A DNA stretch of 64,000 nt from Nocardioides sp. URHA0020 (GCF_000620705.1 NZ_JIAR01000025.1:7501-71500), one strand, 5' to 3'; positions 26,911-36,093 are shown, counted from the first letter of the stretch. Notes: generated by a model from the letters alone, not told the origin. Translations and numbers: made by a program.

Positions 26911-27432
26911 TCAGTCGAGGCCGACGTCGGCCCGAGCGGCCTCGAGAGCCTCGGCAGCCGCCGCCTGGACGGCCGGATCGTCGGGGTCCACGCCCTCGTC
27001 GTACTCGTAGATCCACTGCACCGGGCGGTCACCGGCGGGGGCCCGACGAGCGATGACGCGGACGCCGCGGCGACCGCTGAGCGGCACGTGACGCTGCAGG
27101 ATGACGCTGGCGGTCACCCGCTCGCGGACCAGCTCCAGGAGCAGGCCCGGGGCGTCGATCGTGAAGAGGTGGTCGGGGCGCACCTCGCCCCAGGACCCGA
27201 CCTCCCGGACCCGCAGGGTCGAGGCGTCCTGGTCCCAGTCGGCGGCCTGCACGTCCTCCCACGGGATCCGGACGGTCTCCTCGAGCCCGAGCGCTCCCCC
27301 GCCCCGCGAGCGCAGGATGTAGAACGCGTCCCTGGTGCCGCCGAGGTGCGCCTCCTCCGCGACCGCGTCGGCGAGCAGCCGCTCGCCGCGCTCGACCCGG
27401 ATGGGCGGGCGCTCGCGTCGCAGGGGCGTCAC
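26911..27432 (-). CDS. Hypothetical protein (173 aa) coupled to dnaG
   Basis: Begins with a GTG overlapping the dnaG stop as GTGA, so it is translationally coupled to primase. Contains a Trp/Asp-rich beta segment (ETVRIPWEDVQAADWDQ) and an acidic, alanine-rich C-terminal helix (about 145-173). Soluble, no signal. Conserved small genes occur after dnaG in related actinobacteria; function unknown. Confidence 0.75.
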   Translation of the reverse strand: MTPLRRERPPIRVERGERLLADAVAEEAHLGGTRDAFYILRSRGGGALGLEETVRIPWEDVQAADWDQDASTLRVREVGSWGEVRPDHLFTIDAPGLLLELVRERVTASVILQRHVPLSGRRGVRVIARRAPAGDRPVQWIYEYDEGVDPDDPAVQAAAAEALEAARADVGLD

Positions 27433-29309
27433 TGGGCCGGCCCCGCGAGCCGGTCGCGCAGCGCGCGGCGGTGCGCCTCGAGCGCGGCCAGCTCACCGAA
27501 CATCTTGTTGAACTCCTCCGGGTGCTCGACCGGGTTGGTGCGCTGCAGCTTGGACTTGATCGCGGCGATCCGGCGCGCGGCCGTCAGCTCCATCAGGCGG
27601 ACGACGTGCTGCGCGACGTACGCCGCGTCGGGCTCCTTCTTGAGCGGCTCGACGCCGATGGCCCCGATCACCGAGGAGACGGCCGGGTCGGTGGCCGAGT
27701 CGCGCAGCTTGTTGGCCCAGCCGGGGTCGCCCGCACCCGCGACCGAGCCGCCGGCGCCCTCGACCAGCTCCCAGACGGCGCGGTAGGTCGGATGGGTGAA
27801 GTCGTTGGGCCCGAGGTCGGTGGTCGTGCGACCGATGGCCATCGGGTGCTGGATGACCAGCTTGAGGGTCTCGCGCTCGGTCTCGAAGCGAGGGTCGCGC
27901 AGGTCGGGCACGGTGCTGCGCGGCGGCGGCGTCGCGGCCGCCGCCTCGGACGCCGCCGCGCCCCGGGCGTCGCGGAGCTGCCGGGACGCCGCCCGGCGGA
28001 CCTCCGTGCGGGCCTCGTCGACGTCGATGCCGATCATCCCGGCGATCTCGCGGGCGAAGGCGTCGACCTTGGACTTGTCGCGGATGCTCGACACCAGGCG
28101 GGCGCTCTCGCGCAGGGCGTCGACCCGGCCGTCGGCGCGGTCCAGGTCGTACTTGCCCACGATGTTGGAGAGCACGAAGCGGTAGAGCGGCACCCGCCGG
28201 GCGACCAGCTCGCGCACGGCGGCGTCGCCCTTCTTGATGCGCACGTCGCAGGGGTCGAGCCCGTCGGGCTCGACGGCGACGTACGTCTGCGAGACGAAGT
28301 TCTGGTCGCCGCCGAAGGCGCGGATGGCGGCCTTCTGGCCGGCGGCGTCGCCGTCGAAGGTGAAGATCACCTCGCCGCGGAACTCCTCGTGGTCGTTGAG
28401 GAAGCGGCGCAGCACCTTGGAGTGGTCGTCGCCGAAGGCGGTGCCGCAGGTGGCGACCGCGGTGCCGACGCCGGCGAGGTGGCAGGCCATCACGTCGGTG
28501 TAGCCCTCGACGATGACCGCCTGCGACGACTTCGCGATGTCGCGGCGGGCCAGGTCGAGCCCGTAGAGGACCTGGCTCTTCTTGTAGAGCCGGGTCTCGG
28601 GGGTGTTGAGGTACTTCGCCTCGATCTTGTCGTCGTCGAAGATCCGCCGGGCGCCGAAGCCGATGGTGTCCCCCGGAGCGTCGCGGATCGGCCAGAGCAG
28701 GCGGCCGCGGAAGCGGTCGTACGGCGAGCGCCCGATCGCCACGAGACCGGACTCGACCGTCTCCTCCTGGGTGAAGCCGCGCCCGCGCAGGTGCTTGAAG
28801 AGCACCTCGCCGTCGCGTGGCGCGAAGCCGAGGCCGAAGGTGGCGGCGGCCTCCTGGTCGAAGCCCCGCTCGACGAGGAACTGGCGGGCCACCTGCGCGT
28901 CGGGGGTCGCGAGCTGCTCGGCGTAGAACTGCTGGGCGATCTTGTTGGCCTCGATCAGCCGGTTGCGCTGCGGGCCCTTCGGCCGCTCCTCCTGGACGCC
29001 GCCCTCCTCGCGCCGCAGCTGGACGCCGTACTTGTCGGCGAGGCGCTCGACGGTCTCACCGAAGGTGAGCCCGTCGATCTTCATCAGGAAGCTGATGACG
29101 TCGCCGCTCTCGCTGCAGCCGAAGCAGTGGAAGAACCCGCGGGCGGGGGTGACGTGGAACGACGGGGACTTCTCGTCGTGAAAGGGACAGAGGCCCTTCT
29201 GGGAGCCGCCGCCGGCGTTCTTCAGCGTGACGTACTGCGAGACGACGTCGTCGATGCGCGCCTTCTCGCGCACCTCGGCGATGTCTTCCTCGCGAATCCG
29301 GCCGGCCAC
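27429..29309 (-). CDS. dnaG: DNA primase
   Basis: A 626-residue primase making RNA primers at the replication fork. CHC2 zinc finger near residues 40-64 (CPFHDEKSPS...FHCFGC), catalytic core with GFGARRIFDD, Toprim motif VIVEGYTDVMA (about 265) and the acidic TFDGDAAG, then a C-terminal DnaB-interacting helical domain (about 480-626). Length is normal. ATG start at MAGRIREEDIAEV. Confidence 0.97.
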   Translation of the reverse strand: MAGRIREEDIAEVREKARIDDVVSQYVTLKNAGGGSQKGLCPFHDEKSPSFHVTPARGFFHCFGCSESGDVISFLMKIDGLTFGETVERLADKYGVQLRREEGGVQEERPKGPQRNRLIEANKIAQQFYAEQLATPDAQVARQFLVERGFDQEAAATFGLGFAPRDGEVLFKHLRGRGFTQEETVESGLVAIGRSPYDRFRGRLLWPIRDAPGDTIGFGARRIFDDDKIEAKYLNTPETRLYKKSQVLYGLDLARRDIAKSSQAVIVEGYTDVMACHLAGVGTAVATCGTAFGDDHSKVLRRFLNDHEEFRGEVIFTFDGDAAGQKAAIRAFGGDQNFVSQTYVAVEPDGLDPCDVRIKKGDAAVRELVARRVPLYRFVLSNIVGKYDLDRADGRVDALRESARLVSSIRDKSKVDAFAREIAGMIGIDVDEARTEVRRAASRQLRDARGAAASEAAAATPPPRSTVPDLRDPRFETERETLKLVIQHPMAIGRTTTDLGPNDFTHPTYRAVWELVEGAGGSVAGAGDPGWANKLRDSATDPAVSSVIGAIGVEPLKKEPDAAYVAQHVVRLMELTAARRIAAIKSKLQRTNPVEHPEEFNKMFGELAALEAHRRALRDRLAGPAQ

Positions 29310-29330
29310 GTGGCGGAGTCTACGGGCGGA

Positions 29331-30245
29331 TCAGTAGTCGCCCGACATGACGTTCCACAGGTCCTCACCAGCGGCGTAGCGGTGCAGCTGGTCGCGCACC
29401 AGCCGGTGCGCCCGGGGCCACATCGCGCTGCTCGCGCCGCCGACGTGCGGGGAGATCAGCAGACCGGGGGCGTCCCAGAAGGGGTGGTCCTCGGGGACCG
29501 GCTCCGGGTCGACCACGTCGACCGCGGCGCGCAGCCGGCCGGTGTCGAGCTCGGCGAGCAGCGCGTCGTTGTCGACGACGGCTCCGCGGGCGACGTTGAC
29601 CAGCAGCGCGCCGTCCGGGAGCGCCGCCAGGAAGGCGGCGTCGACGAGGCCGCGGGTCTCCTCGGTGAGGGGTACGACGAGCACCACCACGTCGGCGCTG
29701 GGCAGGAGCTCGGGCAGCTCGGTGAAGGCGTGCACGCCGTCGCGCGCCGTCCGCGCCACGCGCGTGACCTCCACCTCGAAGGGGAGCAGCCGACGCTCGA
29801 TGGCGGCGCCGATCGCGCCGTACCCGACGAGCAGGACGCGCTTGTCGGCGAGCGCGGGGCGCCAGCCGGGCCGCCACTGGTGCCGGTCCTGGGCGCGCAC
29901 CCAGCTGGGGATCCCTCGCAGGCTGCTCAGGACGAGCGTCAGCGCGAGCTCCGCGGTGGAGGTGTCGTGGATGCCGCGGCCGTTGCAGAGCGTGACGCCG
30001 TCGGGGACGTGCGGGCGCAGGTTGTCGACGCCCGCGGTCAGGGTCTGCACGACCTCGAGGCCCGTCATTTGGGGCAGGACGTCGGCGACCGCGGACCCGA
30101 CCTGGTAGGGCGGCACGTAGAACCGCACCTGCCCCACGCTGTCGGGGACGTGCTCGGTGGGGTCGACCACCTCGTAGCGCAGACCCGCCGGCGGATCGTC
30201 CAGCAGGTCGGGTTCGAACGGCAGCCAGACGAGTCGGTCGGTCAC
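29331..30245 (-). CDS. D-isomer-specific 2-hydroxyacid dehydrogenase
   Basis: A 304-residue NAD(P)-dependent dehydrogenase, somewhat shorter than the usual 315-330. NAD-binding GYGAIGAAIE (about 141), catalytic Arg in NVARGAVVDN, Glu in VDPEPVPEDHPFWD and His in ISPHVGG. The family oxidises or reduces 2-hydroxy/keto acids; substrate unknown. Lies 21 bp after the primase start region on the same strand. Confidence 0.9.
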   Translation of the reverse strand: MTDRLVWLPFEPDLLDDPPAGLRYEVVDPTEHVPDSVGQVRFYVPPYQVGSAVADVLPQMTGLEVVQTLTAGVDNLRPHVPDGVTLCNGRGIHDTSTAELALTLVLSSLRGIPSWVRAQDRHQWRPGWRPALADKRVLLVGYGAIGAAIERRLLPFEVEVTRVARTARDGVHAFTELPELLPSADVVVLVVPLTEETRGLVDAAFLAALPDGALLVNVARGAVVDNDALLAELDTGRLRAAVDVVDPEPVPEDHPFWDAPGLLISPHVGGASSAMWPRAHRLVRDQLHRYAAGEDLWNVMSGDY

Positions 30246-30267
30246 GGCGGCGAGCCTAGTCGGGCAC

Positions 30268-30756
30268 TCAGCGCCGGTAGACGCTCACCAGGACGCCGTA
30301 CGACGTCTCGCGGTCACCGGCGGGCTCCAGCTCGTGCACGACCCGGTCGAGGTGACGGGCCAGCGCCTCGGCCTGCGGGCGGGTGAGCCGCAGGGTGCGG
30401 TGGTTGAGCAGCGGGTCCGTGGCCGCCTGGACCTCCTCGGAGATCGAGGCGAGCATCGCCCGGGTCGCGTCGCGGGCCTCACCCGCCTCGCCCGAGAGGC
30501 GGAGACGCCCGGCCGTGCGGACGTAGTACTGCTCGGTGCCACCGCGCACGGTGCGGGTGCGTCCGGGGGCCAGGAGGTCGGCCGCGACCAGCACCTTCAC
30601 GTGGTGGGCGACGTTGCCCTTGTTGGTGGCGAGCCGGTGGGTGAGCTGGCTGACGGTGGCACCGTCGGCACCGACCTCGCGCCAGATCCGGTGCCGCATC
30701 GGGTGGTCGAGGGCGCGCAGCTGCGCGGAGGTCGCGGTCTCGACGGGGTCGGGCAC
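30268..30756 (-). CDS. ArsR-like winged-helix transcriptional regulator
   Basis: A 162-residue regulator. The HTH is at residues about 15-75 (LRALDHPMRHRIW, VSQLTHRLATNKGNVAHHVKVL) with a wing containing GGTEQYYVRT, then a helical C-terminal half like HTH_20-type ArsR proteins. No metal-binding cysteines. Divergent from the S41 peptidase gene across 56 bp containing an inverted repeat, so it may control that gene and itself. Confidence 0.85.
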   Translation of the reverse strand: MPDPVETATSAQLRALDHPMRHRIWREVGADGATVSQLTHRLATNKGNVAHHVKVLVAADLLAPGRTRTVRGGTEQYYVRTAGRLRLSGEAGEARDATRAMLASISEEVQAATDPLLNHRTLRLTRPQAEALARHLDRVVHELEPAGDRETSYGVLVSVYRR

Positions 30757-30761
30757 GGATC

Positions 30762-30785
30762 AAGCGTCAAGAGAAGTAGACGCTT
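30762..30785. promoter_or_regulatory. Inverted repeat between ArsR-like gene and S41 peptidase gene
   Basis: AAGCGTC and GACGCTT, perfect 7-bp arms separated by 10 bases, centred between divergent genes. A CGTCAAG direct repeat (30765-30771 and 30786-30792) overlaps it. Position and symmetry suit an operator for the winged-helix protein; binding is inferred. Confidence 0.5.
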
Positions 30786-30812
30786 CGTCAAGCCCACCGC
30801 TTCACTGGCTGC

Positions 30813-31700
30813 GTGCTGATCCCCCTCGTGCAGGACCTCGTCCGTGCCCACTACGTCTTCCCCGACGTCGCCGAGCAGATCGCTGCCGGGCTGTCCGGCC
30901 TCGACCTCGAGGACGGCGGACCCGTCGACGCCGCGACGCTGACGACGGCCCTCCAGTCGGTCAACGGCGACCGCCACCTGCGGGTCCGGCACTACCCCGA
31001 CGGCGTACCGCCGGAGGACGACGAGGCGGCCGTGCGTGCCTGGTTCGCGACCATCGTCGAGCAGCAGGGGCCGGGCATCTCCGCCGTACGCCGCCTCGAC
31101 GGCAACGTCGGTCTGCTCGCCGTCGGTCCCATCATCCCGACGCCGGAGCACCTCGGACCGGCAGCGGCAGCGGCCTTCACCCTGCTCCGGGGCGTCTCGC
31201 GGGTGGTCATCGACGCCCGCGACTGCGTCGGCGGGGTCCCGGAGTCGGTCGCGCTCCTGGTCAGCCACCTGTGCGGCGACGCACCCGTGCACCTGCAGGA
31301 CCTGCTGACGCGTGACGGCACGGTGGTCACGTCGTGCACCACGCCGTCGGTCACGCCCAAGGTCCCCGCCGACGTCCCGGTCGACGTGCTGACCAGCGCC
31401 CGGACCTTCAGCGGCGGCGAGGAGCTCGCCTACGACCTGCAGGCGCTCGGCCGGGCCCGGGTCGTGGGGGCGACCACCGGTGGCGGCGCCCACCCGCGCG
31501 AGGCCTTCGACCTCACCGCCCACCTGCAGCTGCACGTGCCGACCGCCCGCTCGGTCAACGCCGTCACGGGCACCAACTGGGAGGGGACGGGGGTGCGCCC
31601 CGACCTCGAGTGCGCGGCCGAGGTCGCGCTCGAGACCGCGCTAGAGACCGCGCTCGCGACCGCGCTCCAGCCCCTCAGCAGAGCCGCTGGTGCCAGGTGA
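30813..31700 (+). CDS. S41 family peptidase-like protein
   Basis: A 295-residue protein resembling the IRBP/tricorn type of C-terminal processing peptidases: N-terminal helical domain (VQDLVRAHYVFPDVAEQI), then core with VVIDARDCVGG, and the nucleophile serine in TSARTFSGGEELAYDL (about 200). It has no PDZ domain and no signal peptide, so cytoplasmic. The C-terminus carries a short ALETALETALATAL repeat. GTG start. Its last 26 bp overlap the convergent dGTPase gene. Confidence 0.85.
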   Translation: MLIPLVQDLVRAHYVFPDVAEQIAAGLSGLDLEDGGPVDAATLTTALQSVNGDRHLRVRHYPDGVPPEDDEAAVRAWFATIVEQQGPGISAVRRLDGNVGLLAVGPIIPTPEHLGPAAAAAFTLLRGVSRVVIDARDCVGGVPESVALLVSHLCGDAPVHLQDLLTRDGTVVTSCTTPSVTPKVPADVPVDVLTSARTFSGGEELAYDLQALGRARVVGATTGGGAHPREAFDLTAHLQLHVPTARSVNAVTGTNWEGTGVRPDLECAAEVALETALETALATALQPLSRAAGAR

Positions 31701-32940
31701 CCGCACTGGCGTCGGTGAGCGAGGCGACCTGGTCGATGACGACCCGCAGCCGGGCCGGCTCGTCGACCGCCGCGTGCCAGTCGTCGGCGAACGGCCGGTC
31801 GAGCGCGTCCGGCCCGCGGTCGAGGAGCACGGCGACGAGCTCGGCGAGCAGCTCGCGCTGACGGTGCATGAGCGCCACCCGGTCATCGGTGCGCATCACG
31901 TAGTGGGCGGCGATCCCCTTGAGCACCGCGATCTCGAGCCGGGTCGCCTCGGGCACGACGAGGTCGGCGGCGTACCGGACGAACGGGCCGTCGGAGGCGG
32001 CGTACGTCGCGTGCTGCACCGCGCCGCAGAAGCGGCCGATGAGGTCGCTGGTGAGGTTCTTCAGGGCGCCGAGCGAGCGCCGGCTCCCGTCGTACGGCGT
32101 CGTCGGCCAGCTGCCGACGGTCCGCAGGCCGCTCAGCGTGGCGTCGAGGGCGTCGTCGGAGGCGGCGGGGAGGTACCAGTCGCGCACCGTCTCCCAGACC
32201 GCGGCGGGCTCGATCGCGGTCAGGTCGACGCGGCCGGCGACGATGCCGTCCTCGATGTCGTGCACGGAGTAGGCGACGTCGTCGGCCAGGTCCATCACCT
32301 GCGCCTCGACGCACTGGCGGGTGCCGACCGCGCCCCGGCGCAGCCAGTCGAAGACCGGCCTGTCGTCGGCGTACACCCCGAACTTGACCGCCGTGCGCGG
32401 CGACCCATCCGCGTGGACGCCCTGCGGGCCGTCGGCGGCCCCGTGCGGCCAGGGGTACTTGGTGCAGGCGTCGAGGGTGGCGCGGGTCAGGTTGAGCCCG
32501 ACCGAGGCGCCGCTCGCGTCGAAGGTCTTCGCCTCGAGCCGGGTGATCAGCCGCAGGGTCTGGGCGTTGCCCTCGAAGCCGCCGCACGCCTCCCCCAGCC
32601 GGGCGAGGACGCGCTCGCCGTTGTGGCCGAACGGCGGGTGCCCGAGGTCGTGGGCGAGCGCGGCGGTCTCGGCGATGTCCGGCTGGCTACCGAGCGCGCG
32701 AGACAGGTCGCGGGCGACCTGGGCCACCTCGAGGGAGTGGGTGAGCCGGTTGCGCACGAAGTCGTCGCTCTGCGGGCCGACCACCTGGGTCTTGGCCGCG
32801 AGCCGTCGCGACGCCGCGGCGTGCACGACGCGGGCCCGGTCGCGCTCGAACGGCGTGCGGATCGGTGCGTCCACGCGCTTGGGCGGCTCCTCGACGAGCC
32901 GCTCGCGCGCGCCCTCGTCGTACCCGTCGTGGTCAGTCAT
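31675..32940 (-). CDS. dgt: Deoxyguanosinetriphosphate triphosphohydrolase-like protein
   Basis: A 421-residue HD-domain hydrolase splitting dNTPs to nucleoside and triphosphate. Motifs: NRLTHSLEVAQVARD, the HD pair in ALAHDLGHPPFGHNGE (about residue 90) and MDLADDVAYSVHD. Start at ATG of MTDHDGYDEGA, with the fused upstream frame rejected. Typical actinobacterial neighbour of dnaG. Confidence 0.94.
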   Translation of the reverse strand: MTDHDGYDEGARERLVEEPPKRVDAPIRTPFERDRARVVHAAASRRLAAKTQVVGPQSDDFVRNRLTHSLEVAQVARDLSRALGSQPDIAETAALAHDLGHPPFGHNGERVLARLGEACGGFEGNAQTLRLITRLEAKTFDASGASVGLNLTRATLDACTKYPWPHGAADGPQGVHADGSPRTAVKFGVYADDRPVFDWLRRGAVGTRQCVEAQVMDLADDVAYSVHDIEDGIVAGRVDLTAIEPAAVWETVRDWYLPAASDDALDATLSGLRTVGSWPTTPYDGSRRSLGALKNLTSDLIGRFCGAVQHATYAASDGPFVRYAADLVVPEATRLEIAVLKGIAAHYVMRTDDRVALMHRQRELLAELVAVLLDRGPDALDRPFADDWHAAVDEPARLRVVIDQVASLTDASAVTWHQRLC

Positions 32941-32975
32941 CGCAGGCGAGCCTAGAGGCAGCGCCCACGCGGGCG

Positions 32976-33923
32976 TCAGTAGGTGGAGACGTGCACGTGG
33001 TCGAAGTGGTTGGCGGTGGCCGAGCCACGGTCGGGGAAGGTGCGCCACCCCTCGCCGCCACGCTGCTGGGTGAAGATCCGCTGCCGCCACAGGATGTCGT
33101 AGAGCTGGAGCTCGGCGGCGTGGGACCGCAGGAAGTCCGCGATCGCCGTGCCGAGGGTGACGTCGCTGGTCATGATGTCCAGCGCCTTGCCCGAGGAGTG
33201 CTCGCCGTGCCCGTCCCAGCCGCCGTACGACGTGATCTGCGGGAAGGCGTGGCACACCGAGCGGTAGACGTAGACAGCGTTCTTGGTGAGGCCGTTCTCG
33301 ACGCCGGGGTCCGGGCACGGGGCCATCGACAGGCCGGCGGGCGCGGTCGGCGGCTTCTCGTCGGAGAGGTAGCCCGCGGTGATCCAGCGCGACTGGCCGT
33401 CGATGGCGACCTCGACGCGGCCGTCGGACTTGCGACCGGTCACCAGGATCCGCTTGCCGGTCTTGATCTCGCCGTCCTGGGCCGCGTCCTTCGCCGCTCC
33501 CAGCCAGAGGTTCAGGTCGGCGGTGGTCCACATGCGGGTGTCGGCGGCGCGCACCGCCGCCCGGGTGACGGCGCGGCGCTGGCTGCGGTCGAACGCCCGC
33601 TGGAGCTGCGCGCGCTCGACCCGCGAGCCGAGCCGGGACTCGGCGCGCGAGGCGACGTCGCTGGAGCCGTCCACGGCGGGGGTGGCCCGGGAGATCGTCG
33701 TGGCGTCGCGGGTGGCCAGGAGGCTGCCCGGGTCGGGACTGCTCGCCAGGACTCCGATCGTCACCGCGGATGCGGTGGCGAGCAGGGCGAGCGGCGCGGC
33801 CACGGTTGCGGCGCGGGGCTTGCGGCGGGCATCGGTGTCCCGCTTGTGGCGGTGTTCTGCCACAGCGCTGATCCTTAGCTGTTGTCCGTCAGGGGCGTGT
33901 TGCCGGACCGCCACGGTGGTCAC
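32976..33923 (-). CDS. Secreted peptidase M15/VldE-like cell-wall protein with SH3-like domain
   Basis: A 315-residue protein with a long basic N-terminus, one membrane/signal segment (about 43-61, VAAPLALLATASAVTIGVLA), an SH3b-like region (KRILVTGRKSDGRVEVAIDGQSRWITAGYL split over about 155-185), and a C-terminal domain with SYGGWDGHGEHSSGKALDIM and ANHFDHVHVSTY. The His/Asp/His pattern matches zinc-dependent D-Ala-D-Ala-peptidase-like domains of actinobacteria. Probably acts on peptidoglycan outside the membrane. Confidence 0.85.
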   Translation of the reverse strand: MTTVAVRQHAPDGQQLRISAVAEHRHKRDTDARRKPRAATVAAPLALLATASAVTIGVLASSPDPGSLLATRDATTISRATPAVDGSSDVASRAESRLGSRVERAQLQRAFDRSQRRAVTRAAVRAADTRMWTTADLNLWLGAAKDAAQDGEIKTGKRILVTGRKSDGRVEVAIDGQSRWITAGYLSDEKPPTAPAGLSMAPCPDPGVENGLTKNAVYVYRSVCHAFPQITSYGGWDGHGEHSSGKALDIMTSDVTLGTAIADFLRSHAAELQLYDILWRQRIFTQQRGGEGWRTFPDRGSATANHFDHVHVSTY

Positions 33924-34004
33924 GAAACGGCAACGACGGTCGAGTCAACCACAGCTCGGCTAGACCGGTGCAATCTTCAACGGACAAATCGGGGGTGGGG
34001 TGAC

Positions 34005-35144
34005 TCACCCGCCAGTGGTCTCGTCGGCGTCCTCGTGGAGCTGGGAGCCGGCGCCGTCGGTGTCGTCGTACCAGCCCTCGGGCACGACCACGCGGTCGCG
34101 GGGCGAGCCCTGGCGTCCGCGCGGCGTCCCGAGCTCCGCGACCGGGAACGTCTCCGTCGGGTCGAGCTCGGCGAGCAGCCGGTCGAGGTCGGCGAGGGTG
34201 TGGACCAGACCCAGCGAGCGGCGCATCTCACCGCCGGCGGCGAAGCCCTTGAGGTACCACGTCACGTGCTTGCGGAACTCCTTGCAGCCCCGCTCCTCCC
34301 CCATGTGCTGGCAGAGCAGCTCGGCGTGGCGCCGCATCATCGTCCTCACCTCGCCGAGCGTCGGCAGGGTCGCGACCGTCTCACCGGAGAAGGCGGCCGC
34401 CAGGTCGCGGAAGATCCAGGGGCGGCCCAGGCAGCCGCGGCCGACGACCACGCCGGCGGCACCGGTCTGCTCGACCATGCGCACGGCGTCGGCGGCCTCC
34501 CAGATGTCGCCGTTGCCGAGCACCGGGATGTCGACGTGGTCGACCAGGGCCGCGATCGCCTCCCAGTCCGCGGTGCCGGAGTAGGCCTGCACCACGGTCC
34601 GGCCGTGCAGCGCGATCGCCGCCACGCCGCTCTCCTGCGCGATCCGGCCGGCGTCGAGGTAGGTCAGGTGGTCGTCGTCGATGCCCTTGCGGGTCTTCAT
34701 CGTCACCGGCACGTCGTACGGCGTGGCCGCGGCGACCGCGTGCTCGAGGATCTCGGCGAGCAGCCCCCGCTTCCAGGGCAGCGCACCGCCACCGCCCTTG
34801 CGGGTGACCTTGGGGACCGGGCAGCCGAAGTTGAGGTCGATGTGCGCGACGCCGTACTCGGCGCAGAGGATCTCGGCCGCCTTGCCGACGTAGACCGGGT
34901 CGGTGCCGTAGAGCTGCACCGAGCGGGTCGTCTCGAGCTCGTCGAAGACCAGCATGTCCTTGGTGTGCTGGTCGCCCTCGACCAGGCCGCGGCTGGTGAT
35001 CATCTCGCAGACGTAGAGCCCGGCGCCCTGCTCGGCGCACAGGCGCCGGTACGCCGCGTTGGTGATGCCCGCCATCGGCGCCAGCACCACCGGCACGTCG
35101 ACGCGCAGCGACCCGAGGGTCAGCGAGGACGGCAGGGCAGACAT
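34005..35144 (-). CDS. dusB: tRNA-dihydrouridine synthase
   Basis: A 379-residue FMN enzyme reducing uridine in tRNA D-loops. Motifs: LAPMAGITNAAYR, NFGCPVPKVTRKGGGGAL (catalytic Cys), RKGIDDDHLTYLDAG, GNGDIW and GVVVGRGCLGRPWIF. Start at the ATG of MSALPSSL, the longer frame containing upstream non-coding DNA. A C-terminal acidic tail (YDDTDGAGSQLHEDADET) extends beyond the usual end. Confidence 0.95.
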   Translation of the reverse strand: MSALPSSLTLGSLRVDVPVVLAPMAGITNAAYRRLCAEQGAGLYVCEMITSRGLVEGDQHTKDMLVFDELETTRSVQLYGTDPVYVGKAAEILCAEYGVAHIDLNFGCPVPKVTRKGGGGALPWKRGLLAEILEHAVAAATPYDVPVTMKTRKGIDDDHLTYLDAGRIAQESGVAAIALHGRTVVQAYSGTADWEAIAALVDHVDIPVLGNGDIWEAADAVRMVEQTGAAGVVVGRGCLGRPWIFRDLAAAFSGETVATLPTLGEVRTMMRRHAELLCQHMGEERGCKEFRKHVTWYLKGFAAGGEMRRSLGLVHTLADLDRLLAELDPTETFPVAELGTPRGRQGSPRDRVVVPEGWYDDTDGAGSQLHEDADETTGG

Positions 35145-35171
35145 GGGCTCATTGTCCGTAAGCGGTGTCCG

Positions 35172-35194
35172 TGCACCCAAATCCGGTGGGTGCA
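35172..35194. promoter_or_regulatory. Inverted repeat in the dusB upstream region
   Basis: TGCACCCA and TGGGTGCA, perfect 8-bp arms with 7 bases between, 28 bp upstream of the dusB ATG. Could be an operator or a short hairpin in the leader. Confidence 0.4.
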
Positions 35195-35221
35195 TGGGGG
35201 GTTCCGGCCGCGCGAGTCCGC

Positions 35222-35278
35222 CGTTTGGTCACCAACCGCAGAAAAACAGGCCCCGCAGCTGCGGTTGGTGACCAAACG
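35222..35278. repeat. Long perfect hairpin repeat, copy 1
   Basis: Arms of 20 bp (CGTTTGGTCACCAACCGCAG and its exact complement) around a 17-nt loop beginning GAAAAACAGGCC. A second copy with the same loop lies 134 bp away. Between dusB and a lipoprotein gene; may act as REP element or terminator. It accounts for part of the 304-bp gene-free stretch 35145-35448. Confidence 0.85.
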
Positions 35279-35357
35279 GCGCCCTGCCGGCGCACGTCAG
35301 CCGCTCTCGAGCGACCCCAGCCGGCTCACCGCCCGACCGACCGCGTGCACCCGCGGA

Positions 35358-35408
35358 TTGGTCACCAACCGCAGAAAAACAGGCCCCGCAACTGCGGTTG
35401 GTGACCAA
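35358..35408. repeat. Long perfect hairpin repeat, copy 2
   Basis: Arms of 17 bp (TTGGTCACCAACCGCAG and complement) around the same 17-nt loop as copy 1, with one G-to-A change at its end. It lies 40 bp downstream of the stop of the minus-strand lipoprotein gene, so it could terminate that transcript. Outer flanks differ between copies, which marks the hairpin itself as the repeated unit. Confidence 0.85.
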
Positions 35409-35448
35409 ACGGCGGCCCCGGAGGCAGCAGGCAGCCCTCAGGCCACCG

Positions 35449-36093
35449 TCACTTCTTCTTGGCCTTCGGTGCGACGTACGCCGTGACCTCGCCCTCCCAG
35501 GTGATGGGGTTGAAGGTCTCCTCGGGGCGGAAGCTCACCGCCTCGAGGGTCCCGGCGTCCGGGGCGAGGTAGACCAGGCACATGTCGGCCTTGGCGCCCG
35601 GGCCGAACTTCTTCGGCAGCGCCGTGCTCGGGCACGCCGTGAAGGAGCTCGCGAACGGGGTCGACTCCAGCAGGAGGTTGTCCTCGTTGACGACGTAGAG
35701 CGGCACCCGGCGGCCGCCGAGGTCGGTCTCGCCGACGTTGGTGACCCTCACGTGCACGAAGTACGGCGTCGCCTTCTTCTGCGCCGCCGTCAGCTGCCAG
35801 GCCGAGAGCGACTTCTTGACCGTCGTCCTCTCGAGCTTGGTGACGCCGAGGTCGAGGACGCCGACCTCGTCCTGGCGCGGCTGGTAGGCAACCGTCGCGG
35901 TGTCGCCGACCTCGAGGTGCTTGCCCTGCGGGGTGAGCTCGACCCCGTCCGGCACCGGCAGGTACGGCGTGGCGCTGGCCGACGCGGTCCCCTTCGCCGA
36001 CGCCCCCTCCGAGTCGGAGCCCGAGCAGCCGGCGAGCAGGGTCGTCGCCACCACGACGGCGAGGGCCGTGGTCCCGAACACGCGCGAGGTCAT
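35449..36093 (-). CDS. Putative lipoprotein (DUF4352-like), unknown function
   Basis: A 214-residue exported protein. Signal peptide with lipobox LLAGC (Cys about 22) after ATG MTSRVFGTTAL, then a Ser/Thr/Ala linker and a single beta-sandwich domain with PYFVHVRVTNVGETDLGG, a pattern of telomeric-repeat/DUF4352-like lipoproteins. Two further cysteines (ACPS, MCLVY) may pair. It ends with a basic PKAKKK tail. Confidence 0.8.
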   Translation of the reverse strand: MTSRVFGTTALAVVVATTLLAGCSGSDSEGASAKGTASASATPYLPVPDGVELTPQGKHLEVGDTATVAYQPRQDEVGVLDLGVTKLERTTVKKSLSAWQLTAAQKKATPYFVHVRVTNVGETDLGGRRVPLYVVNEDNLLLESTPFASSFTACPSTALPKKFGPGAKADMCLVYLAPDAGTLEAVSFRPEETFNPITWEGEVTAYVAPKAKKK

